Source: Spinacia oleracea (taxonomy: Eukaryota > Streptophyta > Magnoliopsida > Caryophyllales > Amaranthaceae). Taken from it: DNA of 64,000 bases. The position numbers and the translations under genes are program-made. The notes beneath the pieces are model-generated. The model was given only the letters and a program-made list of their open reading frames with translations, was not told the DNA's origin and did no database searches. Every line of letters starts with the position of its first letter. Positions within the stretch are counted from its first letter, which is position 1. The stretch is from the NCBI RefSeq assembly GCF_020520425.1, contig NC_079490.1, positions 3,100,001 to 3,164,000 of the forward strand, read 5' to 3'. Of this stretch, positions 36,801 through 47,636 are shown one piece after another.

Positions 36801-39800
36801 AATGATATCACGTGGGTTTGTTCCCTCTTCCCACATACTCCTGACAGACCCACACCTTAGGTCTTTATTTTTAATAAAGGTCAAAAAGAAAAGAAAAAGG
36901 AGCAAAGCCCAATAAATCAGTAAACCACGCCCACCACTCCACCAACGCTAAACAGAAAACTCCTTCAACGCAAAACAGAGGATGAAGACCGCCGGAAATC
37001 ATGGATGATTCTGAAACATGAGTGAAATCAAAGATTGAAGAGTACAGTACGCACGATTTTTTATCTACAATAAAAGCCCCAATGTGTTTTTTCTTCTCTC
37101 GTCTTCCCCGGCCTTCAATTTCTAGATCTAGGGTTTCGAATTTGAATTTTTTTACTCAATTTTTTTTTTTGCTTCCGATTTCGACACTGCATTTCGGACT
37201 CTTTTCCGACACCGGTGTCGACACCTCCCCGGACACGTGTCGTGTGTCGTGTCGCGGGTCGGGTCGTGTCGACACCGACACCAGCCGTCCGATGAAGTGT
37301 CGGAGTAACGTAGGACTGAACAAACAATAGAATAATAGATAGAAGCACAAACAAAATAAAATGTATTACCACTTGGGAATTATCAAGCAAGAGTTGCTCC
37401 AAATCTTTTAATATGCTTGCTGATGCTCCCTGATGTTCACAACCAGAATTCAGAGGTAAGAGCAAGAGAAAGGAATACTGAGCCCAGAAACAAGTGTTCT
37501 GGGAAATCCTATTTCCATGGAGTTCCAGTGAACAAAGCTAAAGCAATGGAGTTTACCAGCACACTTGAAAAAATCCAACAGACATACTAGTCGTTATCAA
37601 TCACAAATGACGCATACTGACAAGAAAGCATACCCCCACACCTCCCTCTCAAAAATGAAAGTATCTACAACCAGGATACCTAAGAATTAAGAGAAATGTA
37701 CGGCAGGCACATGTGGAAGAGTAATAAAACAGCAAATTGACATTAATGTAATGTTGATAATGATATCCTTAGAGGTTAGAGCTAGGAATACAGGCAGAAC
37801 AAAGATTACCTTATAAGCAGTGGCCAGGGAACTTGTAGCCTCTTGAATAACTAATCGGAGAAACTGAGACTCGGACTTCAAAGCATCAAAAAGACGAACA
37901 GCCATGTCTATCTTATCCCTGAAAGAAGCAGTTATGATCAGAACACTTTCCACGAGAGAATTAAGAAGGGGCAAAGGGAATTGGACAATGGAGGAATGTC
38001 CTCAGAGATTACCTGAAAAGCGTAGGCATACGCTGAGCAAGCATTCCAATTGCTTGATAAGCAAATGTCCTGGTCTCCCGAGATATAGTATCTGCACAAA
38101 CACATCTTACATTCAGTACGGAAAGACTATGCCTCCGTTAAACAAAGGTTAAGCATTACAAAGTTAACAAACTATAAAAATATTAAAAACCTAGCAAAGT
38201 ACAGCACAAAAAGAAACTTTTTTTGGATATACCTGCTTCCCGATTGTTATTCCCATCAAGAGACTTCAGAATTCCAGTCAAAATGAGTGGGCCCATAAGC
38301 TTAAGTTGATCCATTCTTGCCTGAAAAATTGACAGGAGCATGAAAGAATAAATAAGTGCAATAAATAAACCACTCATAAATGAACTGTGTTATAGTCATT
38401 CGGCTATTAGACGGTATGCAGAAAATAAAAAAGTTACAACTCAAAATCCCTTTACTATTAGTTTTTTAACATTCAGAGATATCAGCTAATTTGGGAGTAA
38501 ATGAGTAAAGAGTGCACGTTATCTAATAAACAAACTCAAAACCAGGACAGAAATTACTCTCACAAACAAATTGATAAAAGAGCCACCAAGAGAAAAATAC
38601 GCGAGTCGAACGAGACCACTATTATCTCTATAGAATAAGAGCCAAAGTCGAACGAGACCACTATTATCTCTATAGAATAAGAGCCAATCACTTTCTATAC
38701 GGCAATGAGTCCTGACATCTGAAAGTTGTACCAAACTAACAAGTTAATGTATAACAAAACAAATATATTAAGAACTTAGGTTAGTTGTCAGACACCAAAT
38801 AATCACCTACAATCTCATGTACATGTGCAATCATCAAGACTCAAAGTCCACTCTCTCTGCATTGGCTCTCAAAAACACCATGGACATGGGATGCTCAGTC
38901 ATCCAACTCCTTAATGGAATCCAGATATCTCACTGTGGATTTTGAATTTCCAGGTGTCTTATCACCAACCACTTTCAAAATCTATGATTGTCACCCAATG
39001 TCGAATCTATAATTATCATTCAGTTTTGCGATTCTTGTAACTAAGGAATAGCATCACCCTGAATCAAAATCTATTATTGCTATTAATCTCCATTCTTCGA
39101 CTGTAGCTTCATGGCTTACTCAAAAGAGGTGTAAACAAAACATATTCCCTTTTGATGAGGAAACGCAACAAAAACTAAGTTTCGTGTTACTCAACACTAT
39201 TAATATTATTACAAATTTATTATAGCATGCTGTTACGAAATACGGAGGAAGTATTTGATAACTCAACTGAAAAAACTTATACCAACACAATAACCCTTAC
39301 ATGTTTAAGAACCCAGAACGCAAATTCCATTCCTGACTGCTTTAGTCTTGGTGTAGTGTCATTTCCTGTCATAAACATTTTTCAAAGAGCATATCAGGTA
39401 CATGATCTAATTCCACAAGGAGGAATCAACACACAGCCTAATGTAAAAATGGACTGTGTATGTAACAAAAAGTTTGAGATTAAAAAAAAAAAGTCACTCT
39501 GGATTTACTGCAATTTCCCGTCAGCTAGTAACATTAGCTATTAAGATTTTTTTTGTAAAATCAGATGTTGGTTTAAGTATTAAAATGGCTACTTTCTGAA
39601 AGAGGCAGCTATGTAACCTATACCAACAGCAAAAGCCAAAAAGCAGCTCCAAATCTTTTCATTTTGGACCGGAAGTCTAGCTCCTCAGCCAATAAAAAGG
39701 CCAAATATTTACCAAACATATAGTACTATAGTAGTATTTATGTAATGTGACCACATTTGCAAGCTAAAAGCCATTTTCACAAACACGCACAAGCCCCGCA

Positions 39801-42800
39801 AGCCGCAAATCAGGGATATATAAATCTCCGTACACATCAAAAATAATACGACAGAAACCACAAATACACATCTACAACGATGTATATTCTTCCAAGAATC
39901 AAAGAGAACCCTGCAGTATCCTGGAAAAGCACGATGAGGTCCACGACTGCTTTCCAGAAGATTTATGTTTCAGGAATCAAAGTGAGTGCAACAAACATAC
40001 CATAAATACAGGCAAAAATGCACTGCAAAGTCGAAGGAAAACTATTTGCAGCAGAAATGGACCGACAGAACACAGACATCAGCCTAGCCTTCAAAGGATA
40101 AAATGCAGGTACGACTTTGTTCTCTGGAGCAATAGTTTCCGCAGCAGCATTACCTGATAAACAAAGGGTGTCATAGAGATGAGAATGGAATAGACTATTT
40201 ACTAAAACTAATATTCTCAGAAATTTCTTAGACTGGATAGCTTTAAGGTGATGCACTACACCACTAACAATAAGTGTTCACACTGCAGCAACATTCTAAA
40301 ACCACAAAATAGTGTATTTGGCATGACTATTGTACGAAAGTAAATGCATCCAAAACTATACAATTTCCTTACAGGGTCTGTATTGGGTATTACTCAGTAA
40401 ATTACAATTTGGGTGGAGTTTAGAAGACAGTCACAGATTTTCGAATAGAGAGTTGATATTTTCTCATTAACACTAACAATAGCTTCTACCAAAAAAATGA
40501 ACCTTTATTCATAATATCTTAGGGTCTTGAACCAAAGTTCAATGGCCCTTTCATCTGTTGTATTTATTTTCAATATCAATGAGATGTCATAGTAAGTCGT
40601 GATGAAAGTAATTTGGTACTCAGGAGAGGGGGGGGGGGTTAAACGGGCAAAACGGGAAGATAAGGAGCGTTAAATTCAGTAAATTAGAATTGGAGACGCA
40701 TGTGCACAGCTAACTAACCAAATATCTTACCATTGAATAGTAAAAACAACTTTCTGACAAGAGTTGGATTATCTAAATCAGCAACCGAACCCTTCTTCTT
40801 CAAGAGTCCCTCCCCTATCTTGGCAACAGGCTCTTGACTTGCATACATATATTACAGAAACATATCAGGATCCACATCTCTCGTGAAAGCTTCAATATTG
40901 TAATATATTAGCTCCCAAGATACATACACCTTGAGTATGTAAGTTTACCTATCTGCAGCGGCAGCTAGATATATCGGGTAAACAATATCTGCCGGAAGGT
41001 CCATGGATTCAATGACATTCAATATCCCCAACTGCCAGAGGAAGAGACGGTAAAAATACGGGGGGAAATAAATAAATAAAATCAGCACTTGCACACAATG
41101 CAAAAAATTAATTAAAAAAGATGAAGAGAAAACCATCAACCAGAGAAAGAAAAATAAAAGAGTGGATAAAGCATTGAACTGATGTTACCTTCCTACTCAA
41201 AAGAATCTCATTCTTTAGTGGTTGCTTCGCAGTGACGCGTTCTGCCTGAGATATAGAAAGACCAGCTGGACATCCGCCACTGAAAAAACACCATATCAAT
41301 TCACAGTACAAGAGGCCGAAAAGGAACACTAAAACCCCAAAATTACATAACCTTGAAGGCTAGCTAGATTAGACCTTGCGGATGAAGGTTGGTACAAGAC
41401 AGTATGGAAGCAAAATTCAACAAACATTTCAGAGTCCTGAGAACCCCTCATCATCTTATATTTTGCAGCAAAGTCTTCATCAATTTTAGCAGAATGGGCT
41501 TCACCAATGACCTGAAGCCAGCAATAGTAGATAAGGTTAGATGTTGAGAGATTGAGACTTGAGAAAGCTCCATACTAAAAAATGCAGGGGGAAGAGAACA
41601 GGGCATCCTCATGCGCCTGACTTACAACAGAATAAATCACAACAATTTGCCATCAAGGAGACAGATTTTTTAGTTTTTATTGAAGTATACCTTTACAGCT
41701 ATTCTCAATATTATTGCTTGATGTTGAGGAGGAAGCTTTGAGATGTTCACCAAAAGACTGGGAGCCATACTTTTCTGAACCTGTGAAGAAGTACAAGGAA
41801 ACAATTTTTTGAAGAGGTTGCTTGAAACAAAAATAGAGTGTCATTTGATCTTGAAAGATTGGAATTCAGGCAAAGTAAAGAAATCAACTCAAACCTCTAT
41901 CTCTGAGCGATCAAATGCCATCTCAATGTAGATGATGCAAAAGTTCCGGACCATTGGAGCAGTGCTTGCTTCTGTATACATACTCCACAATTCGGACAAT
42001 GGCAATCCAATTCCTGCCTCATGTTTTACTCGCTTATTTACATGACTCAGTATTTCAAGTACCTACTTCATACAGCAACAACATAGAAACCAATAAGAAT
42101 GAAAATCCGCCATTCTCTTGCCAACCAAGCAAGTTTATGAATTCTTGAATTATTCAAGAGCACTTAATAATAAAAGAAATTAAAGTTGTGCGGTGAAGCC
42201 AGTGTTTAGAATGCAACCACACTGTATTACAATAGAATCACATGGAAAAAATAAACCAAAGGTCAAACCGTCAAATAACAACTCCTTTTAAGCTTCTTAT
42301 ATTTGAGTATGGTTAAACACACTTTCTAATCGTCCCTCCACCACATATGACATATGGAACAACCTTATGCACCATAGATGAAGCATAGAAATTACTTAGA
42401 CTTTTATGCCAAAGAGCTATCTTGTAGAAAGAATGTCTATCCTAAAAACACGCTTTGCAACAATTGCAAATGGATCCATTAGCAATTCTAGCAAAAGAAA
42501 AACATTGTCTTGTACGGTCAATTGCACAAATTTCTTGTAGACATTCGTATTGTTATTACCAACTTACCAATGACCTAAAAGTCACCTAACCTCGCAAAAT
42601 GCTCAACATTATTTCCTCTTTTCGTACATTATAAGTTGTTCGTTTCTCAATTCAGGAGAGCAAACAGCACTTACATTATAAGTTGCTATCCAAAACACAC
42701 ACACTATTAAATGGCTATTGGACCCTAAACACACACACACTATTGGTTTAATCCATGAGATCCTCAATGTGTAGCAAATGATTGATGATCTTCATCTTTT

Positions 42801-43609
42801 ACATATTTACCGAAAACGAATTCTGCTAGTACGATCAATCACCGTTAACCTCCAACTACAATCCGTTCACTAAAAGTCTAAAACCATGCTTAACCATCAA
42901 GTAACTAAAGATAACAAATAAAATCACTCAAAGTTCAACCAAACTTCAATTACTTTCATCCTCAATCATCAAAAACCCTAACCATCAAATTCAAAACACA
43001 TAATGCAGTAAACAAGTCGAAATTTAAAGAAATTCAATCCGCAACACACAAAATGGAGAGATCCTCAAGGCTTAGCAAATGATCGATGCTGTTCCTCTTT
43101 TACATATTTACCGAAACCGAATTCTGCTAGTACGATCAATCACCGTTAACCTCCAACTACAATCCGTTCACTAAAACCATGCTTAACCATCAAGTAACTA
43201 AAGATAACTAATAAAATCACTCAAAATTCAACCAAACTTCAATTACTTTCATCCTTAATTATCGTAAACAAATTCAAAACACATAATGCAATAATCAAGT
43301 CGAAATTTAAACAAATTGAATCCGCAAAACACAAAATGCGAAAACAATACCAAAATTCAATAGAAAAGGAGAGATGAAAAAGAGTGATTAGAGGACCTTG
43401 TTTCGAATTGCAGTGGATTGAGAGGTAAGACAAGCGAGAGCGCAAGGAAGAAGCCTGGCGAGTAAGCTTTCGAGCTTGGAATCGTCGCAGAAAGCTAAGT
43501 TAGTAAGCATTCTCTCCAACCTTTCTTCTCTTTCCTTGTCGGAGATAGCCGCCATAGCTGATAACAACGTCGACGGTGCCAGCGACGGCGACGGCGAGGA
43601 TTCCGCCAT
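17844..43609 (-). CDS. ECM29: Proteasome adaptor and scaffold protein ECM29 homolog
   Basis: Thirty-five exons with GT/AG borders join without a frame break into 1826 codons plus stop, about the length I expect for plant ECM29. The N-terminus (residues 27-71) carries ERLERMLTNLAFCDDSKLES and RLLPCALACLTSQSTAIRNK, and the protein then runs as HEAT/ARM-type helical repeats. Recognisable blocks include EVRFCAVRWATSLF and DPKLDIREMATQGLF, LGHVDYDTRESAARLLG, KIRFELQHGALCAIGF, AFGFSRIAKHAGD and LVRYQYDPDKNVQ. It is expected to be cytosolic/nuclear. In yeast and animals ECM29 binds the 26S proteasome, tethers core to regulatory particle and checks assembly and stress states; the plant role is assumed equivalent. 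The ATG at 43609 was chosen because it opens exon 1 and continues in frame to the conserved block. The gene spans 25.8 kb and many introns carry transposable elements. No truncation or in-frame stop was found. Confidence 0.96.
18108..18200 (-). mobile_element. LINE 3'-end fragment with (CAA)n/(TTG)n tail in the last ECM29 intron
   Basis: Read on the minus strand, GATCCCAAATCATTTTGGGA followed by TTAAGGCTTTG and then a (TTG)n tail is a pattern I recognise from the 3' end of common plant non-LTR retrotransposons. Only about 90 bp remain. Confidence 0.6.
18508..18860. mobile_element. Stowaway MITE in the last ECM29 intron
   Basis: It starts CTCCCTCCGTTCCTAAATAA and ends TTATTTAGGAACGGAGGGAG, a perfect 20-bp inverted pair, flanked by TA. 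The same subfamily is present at 4290-4614. Confidence 0.95.
18945..19268. mobile_element. Stowaway MITE in the last ECM29 intron
   Basis: It starts CTTCCTCCGTCCCTTTTTAT and ends AATAAAATGGGACGGAGGGAG, flanked by TA. It lies 84 bp from the MITE at 18508-18860. Confidence 0.9.
22275..22495. mobile_element. Degraded Stowaway-type MITE in an ECM29 intron
   Basis: It starts CTCCGTCTGTTCAAAACATA and ends TTCTAAAACAAAGGGAG, flanked by TA. The ends are inverted but diverged. Confidence 0.6.
24803..24850. repeat. C33-A15 homopolymer tract in an ECM29 intron
   Basis: Thirty-three consecutive C are followed by fifteen A, then (CAA) units. The exact lengths are prone to sequencing and polymerase error. 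Confidence 0.9.
27453..27678. mobile_element. Stowaway-type MITE in an ECM29 intron
   Basis: It starts CTCCCTGCCTTCCTAACTAT and ends GTATGTAGGAAAGGAGGGAG. The 5' side has TA, and the 3' TA has changed to TG. Very AT-rich interior. Confidence 0.7.
27990..28826. mobile_element. Non-autonomous hAT-type element with CAGGGGCG ends
   Basis: The termini CAGGGGCGGATCC and the reverse complement of GGTCGCCCCTG are inverted over the first 8 bp, then similar (both continue to GGGGTCC). The 8-bp duplication ACTTCCAT lies at 27982-27989 and 28827-28834. The CAGGG-type end and 8-bp duplication indicate hAT. At 837 bp it has no transposase frame, but contains a tRNA-like segment at about 28618-28680. Confidence 0.85.
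28618..28680 (-). other. tRNA-like segment with A-box and B-box words
   Basis: On the minus strand, TAGCAGAATGGTTG (28675-28662) resembles a tRNA A-box region. GGTTCGAATCC (28632-28622) is a perfect B-box. The spacing of about 30 bases is normal for an internal RNA polymerase III promoter. It does not fold as a complete tRNA by eye, and it sits inside a DNA element in an intron. Confidence 0.45.
29240..29720. repeat. CA-rich low-complexity tract in an ECM29 intron
   Basis: Imperfect (CA)n runs, including ACACACAAACACACACACAC at about 29265, continue through 29450-29700 as ACACAT/GCACAC words. No coding potential. Confidence 0.8.
36442..37313. mobile_element. hAT-type element in an ECM29 intron, GTGTCGG-rich ends
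   Basis: The ends CTATGTTACTCAGACAC and GTGTCGGAGTAACGTAG are inverted with two mismatches. The 8-bp duplication GACTGAAC lies at 36434-36441 and 37314-37321. The subterminal regions are packed with GTGTCG/CGACAC words in both orientations, as is typical of transposase-binding subterminal repeats in hAT elements. The 872-bp interior has no long frame, so it is non-autonomous. Confidence 0.9.
38604..38687. repeat. Perfect tandem duplication of a 42-bp unit in an ECM29 intron
   Basis: Two copies of AGTCGAACGAGACCACTATT... lie in direct tandem with no visible mismatch, so the duplication is recent. Confidence 0.95.
42757..43372. repeat. Tandem duplication (about 301 bp) in ECM29 intron 1
   Basis: The words GAGATCCTCAA, CTTTTACATATTTACCGAAA, CGAATTCTGCTAGTACGATC and CATGCTTAACCATCAAGTAA recur in order about 301 bp apart. 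A few indels separate the copies (one lacks AGTCTAA, another lacks CCCTAACCATC). The duplication lies immediately downstream of exon 1. Confidence 0.92.
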
Positions 43610-45024
43610 TGATTTTCGCTTCAGCTTTGTACTTCTTTGTTGCTTTGGTGTATGTTTTGCAGTGAAGTTTTGAGAATGTAGAAACTTGAGAGTTCGGGCT
43701 TAGTCCGAATTTGGTCGGTCTTTTATTTATTTTTACCATTCGGTTCACCTTTAGGGCTATTTCGGGGCGAGTTCTAAATGGATAGGTTTCAGTCCTCTCC
43801 CGATTATTGTTGCGGAGGATCGAACACGGAGTCCTCCCTAACCATTTCTTTGTTTGTTAATGGTTGTATCACCAAGGATACATGTAGAATGTAATCAACT
43901 ATGCTTAGAATAGATAGAGCAAATACCTTCTTTTTTGCTCTGTTTGGTTAATTGAATTTGACTGAAATTAACTTATCTAAATTTAACTGAACTTATTTGA
44001 ACGTAATTTTGCTGCAAAAAACCTTGGTTCTTGCCTTATTGGTGTATGTTTAAATAGATTAGCAATATCAAACAGATACCCACTATTTGATCCACTCGTA
44101 GTATATGAAATGAGCGGAACCTGAATCAAATTATTTTTTAGGTAGTGAGAGTCGTAAAGGGAAAGGCAATAAACATAAATTTTAATTCTTGTTGCAACCA
44201 TTATATTCGCTCACTTTAACTAAAAACCTCTCACGAAAATTTTGAACCAATTAAATTGAGACGAAAAGTATTATTTTTCATTTTTTATATGTTAGAGTTG
44301 TTGTAAAAAAAATGTAATACTAAGCTTTTGTCCTATGTGCTTGTATCTTGTGAACACGTGGACAACAAATATTTGAGCATACCTTGCAAAGTTGCAATTT
44401 ACAATAATCAATTAGATGGAGAACATTCTCGTCCTTCATTAGTAAATTGATATTGTCATGCGAATTTTAAATTTCTACACCCAACTAAACAAATTAGCTT
44501 TGGCATTACGTGTGTTATAAGTTTTTATGAAAATTGGAGTTTTATGTAACCAAACGGCCCTTACTGCGATTGATATTGGACTACTTTGATCAACATCAAT
44601 TTCTCAACATCCACTTCCACTTAAATAGGCAATTTTTCAGAAAAATGTTGTTGTTATGGAGACTGATTTCGGTTAAACGTTAGAAGAGCTCAAAATTTCT
44701 AACATACTCATTTCATGAAGTTATCAACAATATCCACACAAGTTTGTGAAAAACTTATTTTTCTCCCGGTTCTGCAACAAAACTCGCCAATTGAATTGTC
44801 GATTTTAGTTTAAGTAAAATCTCCAATTGTTATGAAAATGGACACGTCTTTATAAGCTGGAGAATTGAGTTTTGATAAATTTGATATAATGGGAAATGAT
44901 TTTGCGCAACCTACTACTGAGAGGAGAGTATGATGCATTTATAAGCCAGTGACAGATGTTCCTTATGGCTTGGGTGGGCATGGCCCTACAAGCAGAATTT
45001 TGATACTGTATATTTAGTTACTCT
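43610..45024. other. ECM29 promoter side and intergenic DNA
   Basis: The first 150 bp should contain the ECM29 5' UTR and core promoter; no clear TATA box was assigned. At 43790-43860 a minus-strand SINE-like fragment carries a B-box-like GTGTTCGATCC and flanking words shared with 62296-62400. At about 43940-44000 there are TTGACTGAAATTAACTTATC-type words related to the small MITE at 7356. The rest is unassigned. Confidence 0.5.
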
Positions 45025-45045
45025 CCCCCCCCCCCCCCCCCCCCC
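45025..45045. repeat. C21 homopolymer tract
   Basis: Twenty-one consecutive C, followed by ACAAAAAAAAG. The length is uncertain for technical reasons. Confidence 0.85.
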
Positions 45046-45611
45046 ACAAAAAAAAGTGTGTATAATTGTATAGATAACATAATATATTGCTTAATTTTTC
45101 TATTGGCCCCTCGTAAAACTGTTCAAGGTCCGCCACTCTAACAGCCCAAAGGACAATCCACACTAAAAACTTTGGAAATAGTGAGAATAACTCCTGATCA
45201 AGCTTATCCAAAAATCAAACTTCCATCACTTTATGCTATTGGATTCATAGTCCTTTGACATGAGATTTTTGTTTGATTTGGATAGATCTGTTTTAGTTGT
45301 TATTAAATATCTATTGTAAATGTATGTGATATTAATCAATCACATCTAGTATTTAGTATCCCCTAGAACTTCCATCGCCTTTTTTTTATTCAACTGAGAA
45401 AAAGAATTCCAAATAAAAAAAAGAACACACACAACCCAAACGAAAACTTCCGTAACAAAAATAGTAGCATAAATACTACGTATGAGAGTAATATTATAGA
45501 TATATAATCCCGTACAAATAAATATTTATACCCTTGTCCGAAGGGACTCCTAAATTTATTCTTAATATCTTCATTAAAAAATACACAAATACTTCGTAAG
45601 AGAGTAGAACG

Positions 45612-47482
45612 TTAATTGGGATAGCAGCAACATATTGCGTCATCAGGCATAGTCGTATTGTAACATCTTCCGCCTTTAGGGAAACCTTTCTCGTTGCAAA
45701 AGTCAAAACAGCTCTCGCTGCCTAAATTTTCGCATTGGGCAACGCAAAAGTGACTCGGCACATCAGATGCGAGAGATGAACTTGCAAATAAGGGCATAAT
45801 ACTTCCTTCAACTGAAAAATAAATAAAAAAAATTAACAAAGGAGATTGATTAGTTAATTTATAGTGATTGATTGACCCAAAGTGTTAAAAGTTCTCAAAT
45901 GATGAACAATTGTAAGAAAAGATGATGATAATGGAATCAATATTATCAAATGCTTAAGGTTATGGGTTCAAGACTGAATTGAGAAAATATCTTTTAACAT
46001 AATAGGAAAAATTCGTCAAAATCAATCAATCAATCATCATCAATCAATCAATACTATATACTAAAAGACACACCAGGAATGACACGTGTCATCTCCTGGT
46101 GTGTCCTTACATTTTTTTTAAATAAAACTTTAATTAAATAATCTTCTAAAATATCTAAATTTCTGATTTTTTATTACTCCGTATTTTTTTTTTCAAAATT
46201 ACGATTTCATGTGTATTATGGCAAGAATTTAACATAATATATTAATACTAATTTGAAAAATATATGTCAGGAAACAGTTACCTGATAAAGGTATGATAAG
46301 TTCTTTTCCCCAATTTAAGTATTTTTGTCGAAACCCTAAACACCTAATATTTCACTAATCAATTCATAATTCGAATAAATAATATTTTTCTCTAATTTTC
46401 CAACAACCCATTATAAAATTTTATATGATTTTGTTTTATTAAAAAATTAGTCAGAATAGAGAAAAAAATTATTTAGTCTCATCTGTGCGTTGCACGGGAC
46501 CTAGCCTAGTTATCTTATAAAATCGTGTTTTTTTTGTGAGAAAAGTACCTTATAAAAAGAATATTGTAATTAACTACTTTCTCCGATTCTTTTTAGTTGT
46601 AACACTTTGCTTTTCACGCTTGCAATATCTTGAACAATTGATGTATTTAATTACCGATAAGTAAAATATAAAAAAATTATTTTCGCAAAATATAAATTAA
46701 GAAGAATCTAACAAGATCCCACATGAATATTTTTTTTCCTAGAGTATAGATCATCAAAAATAAATAAAGTAGATTATGTTAATAGTGCAAAAACAAAGTG
46801 TTGCAACTATTTTTAAACGGAGGAAGTACCTTATAATAAATAAAAAATTATGTTGTAATATACTCCATTTGACCGAATTATGAACGTTGACTCGTAGTTT
46901 CGGGATTGAAATTACGATGTGCATCTCAAGTGCTATTTAATTAACCCCTTTCTGTGATATGCAACGTGAGATACACATAGTAAGTCACAACCCCAAAATT
47001 TTGATTTTACCTTCATAATCAACCAAAGATAACATCTTACAACATAAAATTTTATAAGTAGTTAATTACAACTTATTGCATTAACATAGCTTCTCGCAAA
47101 AATTTGGTTTTATAAGGTACGTTTTTGACAATTTTACCAACGTAAAAAATAGTTTCAATAGCTCCCCTATAAAGGGATTACTTCAAATAAATCAATAAAG
47201 CTAGTACGTATACTTTGTAATCAAACTATTATACTTTGTAACTATACTTTTTTTGGGTCAAAACTGTACATTAAAAATCGCGTGAAACAAATTATAACCA
47301 ACAAAAATACTCGGGGATTATAAATTTTTATCGTATTACGAACACGAGCAAGAAAATAGAATTAAAAAAAACAATCAATACCATATGAAAATATTAGAGA
47401 AATAGAATTAAACAAAACAATCATTACCATTGTTCGTGACAAGAAAAGCCAATAGGCAAACGAGCACAATTTCTTTCATCAT
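45612..47482 (-). CDS. Secreted defensin-like cysteine-rich peptide, 84 aa
   Basis: Two exons, 47482-47428 and 45811-45612, join in phase. The intron position, just after the signal-peptide region, is the usual one for plant defensin-like genes. Residues 1-18 are a signal peptide (MMKEIVLVCLLAFLVTNN). The mature part carries eight cysteines in the order C-x3-C-x7-C-x3-C-x10-C-x10-C-C-C, compatible with four disulfides. It lacks the GxC arrangement of classic antifungal defensins, so it belongs to the broad defensin-like (DEFL/LCR) class. Likely roles are defence or reproductive signalling, but none can be assigned. A TATA box lies at 47589-47582. A retrotransposon nest begins 47 bp upstream of that box. 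The 1.6-kb intron holds a Helitron-like piece and a Stowaway MITE. Confidence 0.87.
46050..46510 (+). mobile_element. Possible non-autonomous Helitron in the defensin-like gene intron
   Basis: The 3' end shows a GTGC-GTT-GCAC hairpin followed by GGGACCTAGCCTAGT, like plant Helitron termini (hairpin then CTAGT). The 5' end has TATACTAAAAGACACACC. Next to it is a perfect GACACACCAGGA inverted pair around ATGACACGTGTCAT. The canonical 5' TC is not evident. Confidence 0.4.
46577..46826. mobile_element. Stowaway-type MITE in the defensin-like gene intron
   Basis: It starts CTTTCTCCGATTCTTTTTAG and ends CTATTTTTAAACGGAGGAAG, with subterminal TTGTAACACTTTG/AAAGTGTTGCAA inverted. Flanked by TA. Confidence 0.8.
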
Positions 47483-47581
47483 TTTTGTAGAATGTAGAGT
47501 GGTGTGGATAATATTTTTCTTAATATTTGTGCTCAAATGTAATTTAACATAAGATGATGAACATGAAGAACATATTGCAGC

Positions 47582-47589
47582 TATTTATA
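47582..47589 (-). promoter_or_regulatory. TATA box of the defensin-like gene
   Basis: TATAAATA on the minus strand, 100 bp upstream of the ATG. Only 42 bp of native sequence separate it from the outer retrotransposon's target duplication. Confidence 0.6.
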
Positions 47590-47636
47590 CTCCAACAAAT
47601 TCTATTCACAATAAATGTAATTCATAAAACCTTATG

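Larger units (their letters stand above)
17844..43609 (-). other. ECM29: Exon map of the ECM29 gene
   Basis: Coding exons, 5' to 3' on the minus strand: 43609-43397, 42062-41895, 41780-41691, 41511-41375, 41279-41189, 41031-40949, 40837-40731, 40153-40001, 39365-39301, 38320-38233, 38091-38013, 37918-37810, 37429-37370, 36382-36264, 34370-33998, 33907-33723, 33648-33576, 32660-32510, 32405-32239, 32138-31788, 31217-31050, 30950-30657, 30480-30304, 27103-26840, 26172-26074, 25992-25808, 25568-25233, 24399-24246, 24128-24018, 23883-23716, 21679-21553, 19907-19749, 19664-19552, 19458-19399, 18047-17844. Summed length is 5481 nt. Each junction was checked for phase and for a sensible protein join. 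The longest introns are 27104-30303, 21680-23715, 34371-36263 and 19908-21552. Confidence 0.9.

Noticed and set aside
42660-43400. Separate small gene in ECM29 intron 1
   Set aside because: The sequence is a tandem duplication with no conserved frame; exon 1 splices directly to 42062 in phase.
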